Shown here: piece after piece, positions 32,632 to 44,170 of the stretch
Layout of the letters: the number at the start of each line of letters is the position of its first letter
Position numbering within the stretch: the stretch's first letter is position 1
Origin: Cryptomeria japonica
Taxonomy: Eukaryota > Streptophyta > Pinopsida > Cupressales > Cupressaceae
DNA: 64,000 bases
Reading direction: 5' to 3'
NCBI RefSeq assembly: GCF_030272615.1
Contig: NC_081412.1
Location: 101,119,796 to 101,183,795, forward strand
Program-made: the position numbers and the translations under genes
Notes under the pieces: model-generated
Databases searched by the model: none
What the model saw: only the letters and a program-made list of their open reading frames with translations
What the model was told of the DNA's origin: nothing

Positions 32632-33220
32632 ATGAATCCTCTTCAGAAAAAGGTTACTTTGGTGCAAGAGGGAAAAGATAAAAATCATTTTACTAATACT
32701 TCCATCACCTTAAATCCTCCTTATTCTCCAAGAACTTATCTTAGCCATCAACATGTTTTGGGGCAAGATGATGTTATGCATTTCCTTCATGATATAACAC
32801 CTAACATAATTATTTTATAGAGATGAAGCTTTAGATGATGAAAACACTTCTTCCCAACCTAACAAAGTGAACATGAATAAGAATGATAAGAATGAGAATC
32901 TCCATACAAAGATATATCCTCGTTCATGTATTCATACCTTTGGTCCTTCAAAGTGCACTTGCACAAAAAACTTCGATGATGTCTATAATGAAATTCCTTC
33001 CCATTGACAATTATAAACACATTATGATGTTGGATATGACATTATTTCTAAACAAGGATATAGTGGACAAGGTCTTGGAAAGATGGAACAAGGAAATACC
33101 TATAGAACCTCCTTCACAATACACTAGAGAAGGTGTAGGATTTCCTCTCCCTTACCTATTTTATTACCAAAGTCTAATCCTCCTACTCAAAAGGACATAA
33201 GGCCTAACTATTTCAATCTA
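32632..33220 (+). pseudogene. Decayed retroelement polyprotein fragment with a G-patch domain
   Basis: At 33020-33103 the translation reads VGYDIISKQGYSGQGLGK, which fits the G-patch consensus (GxxIMxKMGYxxGxGLGK). Upstream in the same frame is a segment containing HTFGPSKCTCTKNFDDV. Downstream, in a shifted frame, comes PIEPPSQYTREGVGFP. Two stops (near 33005 and 33014) and frameshifts mark it as dead. G-patch motifs bind RNA and occur beside the protease of some retroelements and retroviruses. I favour a gypsy-type protease/RT junction, but no RT is preserved. Confidence 0.5.
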
Positions 33221-33770
33221 GAAAAAAATATTTTGTAGACTTAAACATGATAAAAATTACTTACATAAGATATAAGAACAATCCTAAGAGATGCAATAAG
33301 GAAACACTTTGTCACTTTGATCTGTCACTCTCATTCTATTGCTAACTGCATTCTAGTTAAACTTTTTTTTCAAGATTTATGTGATCTCATTCTTTTTCTA
33401 GATCCAAATTTGGAGGTAGTGCCTTGGCAGTCTTAAGGCCCTATTTTGTTGCTCCTCACTATGTGATACTAGTACTTACCATTTTAGAGTATTTGTGTCA
33501 TTCATGGTGGTACAATTTCATGTGCAATCATACTTGGATAGCAACATGATAGTATTGTTATTCTTGTCTCCATGCTTGGGGGGGGGGGAAATAGTTTTTC
33601 ATCTTTTCTTTTCTTTTATAAGGATTCACTTTTCCTTTGTTGAGTTGCATCTTTTATAAGGATATTTATTTTTTCATAGAATTTTTTGTCGTTCATGGGG
33701 ACTTTAACCTTTCTTGGAGGTGTGTTTCCTTGATTAGGACCTTTTCCTTGCTTGAAAGTTTATATTTTTA
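33221..33770. other. Unassigned sequence with a long G run
   Basis: No coding signature. ATGCTTGGGGGGGGGGAAATAG near 33572-33593 contains about ten G residues and could be a decayed polypurine tract of the G-patch element to its left. Confidence 0.3.
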
Positions 33771-34008
33771 AAAAGGGAATAAAAACCAATGCCGTTACTA
33801 AATCTTTACAACCATACCACCTCCTTAGAGGCATGTGTAGTAGCCATATAATTTACTTCAATTGTGGATTTTTTTTTATTACATCTATTCCTTATCCATC
33901 TCATTTCTCCTCCAAACAAAGTAAATACATAGCCACTAGTATACCTCCAGCTATCCAAGTCACCTACGGAATCTGTATCAAAAAATCCTTATATGTTGAA
34001 TGACTTAA

Positions 34009-34505
34009 TGCTAAAAATCAGGATCTACTAGTAATTATAAAAAAGATATAAAATAAAGAAATTAAGAATCACACAAATATAAATTTAACACATTACACAA
34101 GATATAATGGGTAAAACCCCATAAAGAATCATTTTATCAAAATACTTATAAATATATTCTATAAGAAAATAGACTTGAACCTGGGGACACTTCTCCACAT
34201 ACTTCCACATGACCAATAATACCTCCGTGCATAGTGATATAACTCACTATAAAACTCCAAATTCAGCCACCTCTAAAATGAGATAGGATCTCCTTAAATA
34301 TAGGAGGAAGGGTGGCTTCACTAGTGACACCTTTTCAATAATCCCCATGCATAAATAATTAATAATCTAATAGTTATTATATTATAATTATTTCAAATGG
34401 GATATGCTAAATAAAGCATATAATATATAAGGTTTTATAACCTTATATTAGAACAACATATAAATTTTATAAGGGTGTGACCCCTAATAACATTATGTTC
34501 TAACT
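34009..34505 (-). repeat. 3' LTR of the non-coding element
   Basis: It starts TGCTAAAAATCAGGAT and ends ATTATGTTCTAACT. It shares CTTCTCCACATAC, CACATGACCAATAAT and AGGAGGAAGGGTGGCTTCAC with the right LTR. Confidence 0.9.
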
Positions 34506-35673
34506 CTCCCCTTTAATGTTAATAGGGGGAATCACATGACAATTTACATAAAAGAAAAAATAAAGTACCCTAGTAATGCATGTCTTCTTTGATGGTGATA
34601 ACTAGAGACACAAATATGTTCCAACACAAAGATCATGCATCTCGGGCTACTTGAAAGTCATCAAGTCATAATCTATAATCCTAGTAAAATAAAAATGATC
34701 TATTATATCTTATAAAAAATTATATTGGAGATACAATCTCCTAACATTAGCATCACCCCAAGTTCATTACATAGTGTCCATAGGTCTTATAAAATAAAAT
34801 TCTTTTACAAGCGAAATATTTACAAAGAAAGAATTTACAATATACCCATAGGACTTAAAAATTCCCAAGGGACTTATTAATGCCTAAAGGTATTATGGTA
34901 TGGCTATTAGAACTTTCTTATGTCAGAAGGACTTAAATTTGCCCAAAGGACTTACTAATACCTAAAGGTCTTATGGTATGCCTATGAGGATTTGCTTATG
35001 ATAGAATGATAAACATTTAGGATTTAGCCACTAGTTATTGTCATTGACATGAACACTCCCCCTCAATGGGATCATCTAAGGCCAAGCATTTATTTAAATT
35101 TGGAGTATATAATGCCTAAAGGTCTTACATCTAGAATTTAGCCACTAGGTGGTGTCACATACACTCCTCCTAAATGACATCACCTAAAATTCAATCATTT
35201 CACATATATTTTAATAAGCGATGGATAAGATTCTAATCTATTTTTTATATCATAGCATAATTTTATTTGAATAAAGTTTGAGAGATCTTTAATGATGGAA
35301 TACCTTCACTTGAGTTGGGTGCCCATGATCTTCAATGTGATTTTCTCTCTTTGGAAATGAGATTATTTGGCAAGAGTAAGATAACTTCAATTATCATATA
35401 GTAAGGTGGTACTTTTAAATCTATCCAACTTGAACTCTTCCATAAATACTCAAAGCCATATTATTTCTTCTAAAGTTACTTTTGTTTCAAGGAAACAATA
35501 GAAGATGACCTTTTATTATGTATTGAAACAACCACACAATAAAACCTATACCATATGTTTTGAAGACATAATATATGTGTTGAATGAGCATAAAGAGGTT
35601 CCCCATCATCTATGCATATATTCTATTACAACCTATCAAAATGATTAGTATGGTCTAACCTGCTCTAATACCA

Positions 35674-36196
35674 TGTTAGAAATTAGAATCTCAGGATAAG
35701 TTAATTATTATAAACAAGATATAATATAAATAATTTAAGAATCACACAAACATAAAGTTAACACATTACATGAGATATACATGAGGAAAACTATTTCGGG
35801 TAAAAAAACCCATAAAGGATTATTTTATTAAAACACTTACAAAATATAGTCTATAACAAAATAGACTTGAATCTAGGGACACTTCTCCACATACCTCCAC
35901 ATGACCAATAATTCCTTTGTGCATAGTGGTATAACTCATTGTAATACTCCAAATTGATCCACCTCTCAAATGAGAGAGAACCTCCTTAAATATAGGAGGA
36001 AGGGTGGCTTCACTAGTCACACCTTTTCAATAACCCCATTCATAAATAATTAATAATATAATAGTTATTCAATTATAATTATTTCAAATGGGATATGCCT
36101 AATAAAGAAAATAATATTTAAGGTTTTATAACCTTATATTAGAACAATATATAAATTCTATAAGGGTATGACCCTTAATAACATTATGTTCTAATA
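35674..36196 (-). repeat. 5' LTR of the non-coding element
   Basis: It starts TGTTAGAAATTAGAATC and ends ATTATGTTCTAATA; the ends form an imperfect TGTTAGAA/TTCTAAxA inverted pair. It differs from the left LTR by many point changes and a roughly 20-bp indel near 35780. Confidence 0.9.
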
Positions 36197-37126
36197 CTTA
36201 ACTACATCTCCAGTACTATGATAAACCAAATAGTAATCAAAAGTTCCTTTAAAATATTTAAAAACCCTTTAACAAAAGTCCAATTCTCTCTACCAAGATT
36301 ATACATAAACCCTCTCATAACTTAGTCTAATTGGGAAATATCCACTCTAGTGAAAATAATTACATATATCAAACTCCCAATTCTACTAGCATAATGGAAT
36401 CTTATCTACATATCCTAAAAATCATCATCAAAACATGTACACATGTCTAAGATAAATTGAGTACCAACTAGAAATGGAATACTATTTGGCTTAAAGTCAT
36501 ACATATTGAACCTTGACAAAATAATATCAACATACTTACTCTAGCTTAACCAAATATTTATGTGAACCTAATCTCTACCGATCTCCATCTTGAATATATT
36601 TTGTAGCCTTTAAGTCCTTCATATCGAATGTGCTAGAAAGTCAAGCCTTGATTTATCTAATCATCACCTTTTTGTTACCAATAAATGACATTTCATCAAC
36701 ATACAAGACAATAATTATTATTTTATTATGAATAACCTTAATGTAAACACAATGATCCTCCTCACTCATTATATATTGCAACTTCAATGCAAAATAATCA
36801 AAATTCTAGTATCACATTCTAGGTGACTGTTTCAAACTATATAAAGATCTCCTTAACTTCAAAACCAATTATTATTTTATTTTCACCATAAAATAGTTAG
36901 GTTGTCTCACATAACTTTTCTCCTGAAGATCGCCATGCAAAACCATAGTTTTAGTATCCATTTTCTCCATCTCAAAATCGCGCCTTGCTACCATGCTTTC
37001 ATCATAGACATCTATTTGGGAACCTTCTCCACCCACCACTCTCTCCTTTGATACTTTTACTTGTGATATAGAAGAAGGTAAGATTGTGACAAATAAGAGG
37101 AAGAAATTTATTGTATTTTTATTCAT

Positions 37127-40100
37127 AAATCTGGTGTCTTTAAAAATGAAGGGCTTCTTGACGAATATCTATGAAAATCATGATGGGATCAACAAAGATG
37201 ACATGCCTCTTTATTCATTTCTTCCATTAATTTTATTTCATGAAATGTTCAAGATAATAGTAAATTGGGAAGGAACTATTTCATCTATAATGTTTAAAAG
37301 ATACTTCCAAAAAAAAATTATAGGTTTTGTGCTTTCTATAGTTTGTCATATCACACGGACAAAAGTCATTTTTTGCATTGTGATCATCAACTAAATCATG
37401 CAGAACTTTCCACTTTCATTTTACCTAAGTGGTAGTACCTATCTCATGGATGTGAGAAGAATAATTTTGATTTGTGGTCCCTCTTTACTATTAATAACCA
37501 TTATCTTGGAGTTAATACTTGTCATTTGAATGATGTTACCTAAATATCTCATCTCTAGAGATCAATTGTAGAGTCTCTTTCAATTGCCTATTAAATCATG
37601 TCTAGGTATTATAATATGCTAAAATTTTCATATCATAAATATGATCATTTACCTATATGATGGGTATAGAGAAAAAATGAAGCTTTGTGTTATATCTACA
37701 ATAATTTAAGCTTTTTTAATTGAAAGTTGATCACTATTACTATGATTGTCTATGCTATATAAAACCAAATTTGTTGTTAAACATGGAAAAATTTAAATAA
37801 ATGCCTTAATAAGCCATTTTTTCAGTTGTCAATATATCGTTTCCTTTGCTAACTTTATACACCTAAAAAATAGTTTGAAGATAGTTAATTAAATACACAA
37901 TTATTTAATTAATCCCCCTTCCCAATTAATTGAATTCACAAGCAATTTGATTAATTTATCTATTCATCTACTAGTAAATCAATCTACATGATTGATTTAT
38001 ATAGTTCATTTCATAATCCCCTTTGATTAATTAATCTAAATTAATTAATCCGTCCCCCATTTTAATTCATTCTTCTAATCTCATAATTAGTTAAAATAAA
38101 TCAAATCATGATTTGTTGAGATTAATTATCTTTTTCAAATATTTGACTTTATAAATTCAAATGAGCACATGGCTACTAAATTTTAATCACCTAACCTAAC
38201 TATCCCCTAACCTAACCCATTCTATCTAATCCTGGGGTCTAACTAACCCCATCCCCTTGCACATCCTAACCTCTTATGGGTTGGATATTCTCCCCTTGAG
38301 ACACATGGCACTTTTTCCACATGTCTCCTCCCTTGGACACTTTTCCTCTCATGAGAAAGGCTCCTTGACACTTGTCACCACAAAGATGAGAACTGTCCCT
38401 TCCTCCAACCTCTTCTCTGATTTCCTCATGTTTGACCCTTGATATCTTCTAGATTAAATGTGGATCATTGATTCCTGCCACCTTAGCTTTGTCCTTGTAA
38501 TTCCTATAAATATCCCTCATTTTGGACCAATAAGGATCCCTTGCATTGATAGTTTTAGCATCATTACTATAGGAATTTTCACGTCATATCATCTAGCATT
38601 AATTGTCAATTAGATTAATCATAATTCATTTTCATATTAATCTAGTTTCAATTTATCAATCATGTAGCTTGAATAGATCATTCTAGCTAAATCATTCATC
38701 AATAATCATGCATTTCATACAATTTACACAACCAATCATGAAGTAGATACTCAACTCATGAGTTGCCACTTTGGTGGTCATTTCTCCACTGAGAGCCAAC
38801 AATTCTACAACCTTTAAGGTCCTCAAGAATAGAGGAGGATGGGACATTTTAAAGGAGGCTATGGTTTTGCATCTTTAATTTAGATCTTGTATTTTCTTCC
38901 TACTTATGCTTTATTGTCTCATCTATGTGTATAATTTTTTATTTAACGACATCTTTAGCATCACACTAACTACTTTCAGTTACTAGTAGATCCCTTGTGA
39001 TATATTATCCTTTAAAATCACTTTATGATCTGGTTTTATATTGAACAGTAAGATATGGTTCCCAAAGCACCCAAAATATAATTTTACCTCAACACATGAC
39101 TATTTATTCATAAATCCATGGTATCCTACATTTCATATATTTAAAATATTGAGCCACACTCTACTTATGGGATTGGATGGATCTAATGGTGTAATGATGC
39201 CATCAAATGAACTACTTGACTTTAAAAAAATTATGGTTTATAAATAGCATTATTCTATTACCATTAGTTGAAAGCTCTACCATGTCACCTTTGTGTTAGA
39301 TATTCTTCCTTTCTCTCACACTTTGGATGTAGTGTCCACACTTGAATTGAATTGTTTTGACTAGAGTTGACTTTTATTTCATGCATGATAGACTGACTAT
39401 TTTTGATGATATGGATGATGATTATTCATGTGTTTTAGTTACTCATTATGATGCTATACATTATTGGACATATGTTATTTGGGATGATTTATATGATGAC
39501 GACTCTATGGTTATTGATCATGTGATTTGATGGATACATGTGCTTGATGGATTCGATATGCTGACTATGTGATGGATTATTGATAGATTAGATTTATCAT
39601 GGTTTTGATTATGGTTACACTAACCCTATTTCGTGATTACATATGATGAGATGTTATGACTATCTTCATGAGAGGGATGATGTCACATCACTCATTGCAA
39701 GTGGGATGTGCCGTCATGATTCCCTCTCACTTGTCTGTTATGAGATATATTCATATGTTGTATCGTTGTTTTGTGGTTGCAGGGTTTGTAGGTACCAGGT
39801 ATCAACTCGATCTGGCTTCATAGGTCTGAGTGTGTCTTTAATTCCAATGGCTTATGTGGTTCGAAGATGACATGAGTTCCTTACACATACTCTAGGTCTA
39901 AGTTGTTCACTGTGAGTTGTCGGTGTCTTGGCATAATTTGGCACGTTAGTTAGCAAGTTGTGGTTTTGTGAGCATGTATGTGTTTGTTGATCTATTTAAT
40001 TAATGTGGTTAAATATGTTTAGAGTAATTATTTGATCTTGAGGTGTGATTTTATAATTAATAATGTTTATTTTAATGTATTTAATTTATTCACTTGAGTA

Positions 40101-40561
40101 TTTAATTATTTGATAATTTATGTTTATTTATTTTAAGATGGCTTTAAATATTCATTGTTTAATTGTTATTGTCGTTTAATATGTATTTAATATTTGTTTG
40201 ATTAATATCTGTTTGATGGTTATTTATTTATTTATTTGTTTTGACTATAGTTTAATTATTTGTTTAGTGTTTAATATTTTATTTGGGTATTTAATTATTT
40301 TATGAGCTTAGATTTATTTAATTATTAATTCCCCTTTTGATTATTTAAGTTAAATAGTTATAGCCTATGGTTTGATTAATTATATAGCTTGCTTATTAAT
40401 TATTTGGGGTGTATAAAATACTTCAGCTTATAAAAATAACATGCCCCACTTAAACAATTATAATATGTTTATATTTCCTGTACCTACCTTTTAATCCCAC
40501 TGGTGGAATTCGAATGGAGAAATATTATTTCAAAACTATGTTGGGTAGGTCAAATATATTC
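37127..40561. other. AT-rich gene-free stretch
   Basis: No ORF here has a recognisable motif. 37850-38150 is dense in TTAATTAA-like words. A CCTATAAATATCC TATA-like word lies at 38502-38514, in sequence that could be an old LTR. 39400-39560 is rich in GATGAT repeats. The segment 39640-39870, with TACCAGGTATC near 39791, could be a gypsy LTR remnant but has no partner or TSD. Confidence 0.5.
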
Positions 40562-40883
40562 TGTTAGAGTTATTTTGTATTTGCTAATAATTATTTATTT
40601 AATTATTAGTCTATTATACTCTACGCTTAAGCTAAACTTAGGCATTTAATAATATGGTAGATATTTAATTAAATACACTTTATCCCTTTAGGGTTTCTTT
40701 ATGGTTTCATATTCTCCTTTCATAAGGATTGTATTGTAATTTTCTATTCTATTCCCTCTCTGAATGATAATATTTTTCTTTAGAGCCATTATTGTTTTTT
40801 TGTCTCCAATATTCTCTTGTGACATGTATTTTGCTTGTAGGTGCTCTTGGGATCTTAGAAGTTGTATTTTCTCAACTTCTTCA
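40562..40883 (+). repeat. Copia-3 5' LTR
   Basis: It starts TGTTAGAGTTATTTTG and ends CTCAACTTCTTCA next to the primer site. It is intact at the point where the 3' copy was hit (TATTATACTCTACGC), so the insertion site of the inner element can be read directly. Confidence 0.95.
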
Positions 40884-41971
40884 TGGTATCAAAGCTTACA
40901 TTTGTTGCTGCTTGTTCCTAATTTTTTAGAAGATTTTTTGGAGGCCAAGGTTTCAGTTTTTTTTCAGAGTTTTATTTTGGATCTGGGGAGATTCTTTATT
41001 TTTGGGAATTTTGGACTCAAACGGACCTCATTGTTGAGCTCAGAACACCTAGAAACCCCCATTTTCATAGAAAATTTCTGCAATTTGGACAACTTTGGGT
41101 CTGGTATTTTTTTTTAATTTTGGCCCTTCTAGGGCACATTTTTCGAGAAAAAAAATTTATTTAATTTTTTTTTAAGGTAGTTTTATGGCTTGCCTAGGCT
41201 GAGTCGTTACCATGATGGTCATTGGAGCTGTAGGCAGTCTCCAAGACTGCCATGACAAGCGGTCTCCACACCGCCCAGCAACCTGTGGTCTTCCCAACTG
41301 GTGGTCTCCCCAACCGACGGTCTCCCACCATAAACAGTTTCCTTGCCGATTAGCCGCCCACTGCCTAGAGCTCTGTCGACGCCCAGCTAGAGAGCCACCT
41401 CTACCTAGTCACCTCCTCTTGCTCCTCTTTGAAATCCTTTTGACAGGGGGGAGGTTTTTTTGTCATAACTTAGGCAAACAGAGTGAGAACTTCAAAAACA
41501 AATAGGTGTCGGAAAGCTCTTTTCGAGCTCTATTCAGATCTGGAGGTTAGATTTTCTGATTTTCTTATTTAGTATCTATTTTTTTTCCATCAAATTCAGA
41601 TATCTTTTATGCACTCCGGGAGCAATAACTTGGGCAAACGGACTCCATTTTCAGAAAATGAATAGGTGTCAGAAAGGTCTTAGAGAGCCCTATTAAGATT
41701 TGGGATTAATTTTTCTAGAAAAAGAACCAAGTACACAAGATATTGTCTGACACATTTTTTAGCTCTTGTCTTCTTTTCTGGCTCTTAGATTGTTCTGGTT
41801 TTTTGGTTTTACATCTTGTGGGGGGTGTTATTTTACTACTTTCTATAATTTACTTCAAAAAATAAGAACACCTAAAACTAAAAAAAAACCCCTTTTGCAT
41901 CCTTTGTCTAGTCCGAAAGATCACTTAATTAAAAAAATCAAGAGTAGGTCCAAGTCCAGGTACAAGTACAT
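40884..41971 (+). other. Copia-3 leader with primer site, GC-rich block and an internal duplication
   Basis: It begins with the primer site TGGTATCAAAGC. 41205-41430 is markedly richer in GC than its surroundings, with a repeated GGTCT(C/T)CC word. 41465-41556 and 41624-41716 are diverged copies of one roughly 92-bp unit (AATAACTTxGGCAAACxG...AATAGGTGTC). The ORF at 41212-41505 has no recognisable domain and I do not call it a gene. Confidence 0.6.
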
Positions 41972-42940
41972 ATGGCAGATTCTTTAGTTGAGCTTCTTAC
42001 TTCACAGAATTATCACACTTGGAAAGCTCGAATGATGAGGCTTCTTAGATCACGAGGGTTGTGGTCTTGTTTGGATGTGGATAAACCTTTGTTGCAGCAT
42101 CCTTTTGAGATTCTTCAGTACATGAATACGATGGATGAGGCTATGGGTGTCATCTCCCTACATGTTTCAGACAACTTGATTTTTCACTTGGATGGTTTTC
42201 TCACTCCTCAAGCTATGTGGTCCAAATTTGATACACTCTTTGGTACTATCAATGAGTTCAGAGCATTATAGATTGAGGCATATCTCTCTTCCTTGTTACT
42301 TGAGTCCTTTCCTCAAATTAAGGAATTTCTGAACAAGTTTAAAACCACCAAATCTATCCTACACAATTGTGGTAAAAATAAGACAGACATAGAGTGTATC
42401 TACCTAATTATCTCTTAGCTTTGAGGTCCCTATCAGATATTTGCTTCCACACTTTATTCTACTATGGATGCCTTGGGTATAAGCTATACACTTCACCATG
42501 CCTACTTTTGATGTGTTTTATGATCAGTTGACTCATGAGAAGGCTCACCTATCTCAATTGGACACTCTCACAGGATCAAAGAACACAACATTGGTTGCTC
42601 AGACATCTAAAGAGAACAAGAAGCAAAAACTGAAGCCTAAGAAGGATTCAGCTGGCAGTGAGCGTTCCTCCAAGCCACCACCTAAGTCTGATTATAAACA
42701 GAAGTCCTATCCCAAATAGGAGCAATATTCTAAGTCTGGTGAGTCTTCCTCTAAGACTAAGAAGAAATTAAATGAAATTTGTAGTTTTTATGGCAAGGAA
42801 GGTCATCCAGTTTCCCGATGTTGGAAACAATTAGAGGCTTTGAAGGAAGCCATGCAACATCATCATATTTCTTCTCCTCAACCTCCATCTTCCTCTTCTA
42901 CAGGGAAAGGACATGCTCTTTCTGCATGAGCTATTACTTT
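41972..42940 (+). pseudogene. Copia-3 gag
   Basis: It opens with MADSLVELLTSQNYHTWKAR, a typical copia Gag start, followed by LFGTINEFRAL and then a TAG at a probable Gln codon near 42270. Several stops and shifts follow. The zinc knuckle at about 42780-42825 reads CSFYGKEGHPVSRC, with Tyr in place of the second Cys. Confidence 0.8.
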
Positions 42941-44170
42941 TGCATCCACTTGGATTATTGATTCAGGGGATTCTCACCACATGACACACTCACAACATCT
43001 TGTTACCTCACTTTCTCACAGTGACACTTTATAGATTGCAGTTGGTGACTCAGCACAACTTTCAGTTTTAGTTTCAAGTTTAGGTTTTGTTTCATTGACA
43101 GGTGGTTATTTTCAGGATGTTCTTTTGGTTCCTGACATTTCAATGAACCTCCTCTCTATTTATCAGATTTGTCATTTTGGCTCTAGTAAAATAGTTGAGT
43201 TCTCACCACATGATGTGATTATTAGAGAGCTCCATGTTCCTGATTTGGTTGTGTTTACTGGTAGTGTTGATCCTAATTCTCAATTATATTGGTTTGATGG
43301 CTTTGAGAGTCTAGATGGTCCAGGTGTTTCTCTTGTAGCACATGCAGATTTAGTGAGAAGAATTTGGAGCATTTTGGCCATGTCAATTAGAGATACTCAC
43401 AATAGATAAGCACATAGGCACTTGTGATTGGGCTCCCTCAAATATCTTGTATTGATGGTGTATGTCAAGGTTGTGCACTTGGAAAACATCATTGTGATCC
43501 ATTTCCTATAGGCAGAGCCACACTTGCTAAGGTACCCTTGGCTTTGATACACAGTGATCTTATATCATTTCCGACTCCATCTTTTTCAGGGTCCAAGTAT
43601 GTGCTCACGTTCATTGATGACTTATCCAAACATACATGCATGTACTTTCTTAAGTACAAGTCTATTGTCTTTTATTCATTTCGAGTCTTTAAGACATTTG
43701 TAGATAAGAAGTCTTGTCTTTCTATCAAGAGGATCTACACATATAATGGGAGAGAATATTTGAATCAGGCTTTTACATATTTCTGCGCAGAGCATGGTTT
43801 GCAGCATCAGTTATCAGTTCCTCACACTCCTTAATAGAATGGTATTACTGAGAGAAAGAATAGAACACTATGAGAGATGGCCAAGTGTATGCTTCAGTCA
43901 CATTCTATGCAGCCTACTTTTTGGGCTGAGGCAGTTAATTTTGCCACTTATATTCAAAATCGGATTCCTCATAAGGCATTGCACCAGATGACTCCTGAGG
44001 AGGCTTGGGCATTTATTCTAGATTCTCAAAGGAAAGCCATGGATAGGAAGAGCTGACCACTCATTTTTGTTGGCTACTCTGATGATGTTAAGCCATAAAG
44101 GTTGTTTGATCCTGATTCCTGAGAGGTCCCATTTAGGAAGGATGTCCAGTTTGATGAGCACCTTCCTTAG
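42941..44170 (+). pseudogene. Copia-3 protease and integrase
   Basis: The protease motif near 42955 reads IIDSGDSHHMTH, keeping D-S-G. The integrase zinc-binding and core region follows (DGVCQGCALGKH, then ALIHSDLISF with the first Asp, then a TYNGREYLN segment where relatives have TDNGGEY, so the second catalytic Asp is Tyr). VPHTP then TAATAG corresponds to the usual TPQQN. The frame shifts several times toward 44100. Confidence 0.8.

Larger units (their letters stand above)
34009..36196 (-). mobile_element. 2.2-kb non-coding LTR element (TRIM/LARD-like), TSD CTTAA
   Basis: LTRs of about 500 bp (34009-34505 and 35674-36196) flank about 1.17 kb with no convincing ORF. The flanks are CTTAA at 34004-34008 and CTTAA at 36197-36201, a perfect TSD. 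The reverse complement of 35654-35673 reads CATGGTATTAGAGCAGG, an initiator-Met primer site, and AAAGGGGAGAG borders the left LTR as a polypurine tract. So it has all cis signals and no gag-pol, and would need another element's proteins. The LTRs are longer than classic TRIMs (<350 bp) and the internal part shorter than classic LARDs. Confidence 0.9.
33775..37126 (-). pseudogene. Decayed Ty1/copia RT-RNase H, split by a small LTR element
   Basis: On the minus strand, 37126-36872 contains the RT segment KMDTKTMVLHGDLQEKSYVRQP (relatives: LDVKTAFLHGDLEE). Near 36720-36680 the reading IIVLYVDEMSFIG corresponds to LYVDDMLIVG, the YVDD active site with the second Asp now Glu. A pre-RNase H segment YLVYHSTGDVVK ends at 36197. 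The frame resumes beyond the insertion at 34008, giving RNase H (DTDSVGDLDSWRYTSGYVF, then YMATTHASKEVVWL) to about 33775. Stops are frequent. This is old host sequence for the 34.0-36.2 kb element. Confidence 0.8.

Noticed and set aside
37127-40561. Small ORFs in the AT-rich stretch as genes
   Set aside because: All are under about 105 codons, without motifs, and have no supporting codon or neighbour context.
41212-41505. 97-residue ORF in the Copia-3 leader
   Set aside because: No domain, and it lies within the leader between primer site and gag; better explained by local GC-rich sequence.
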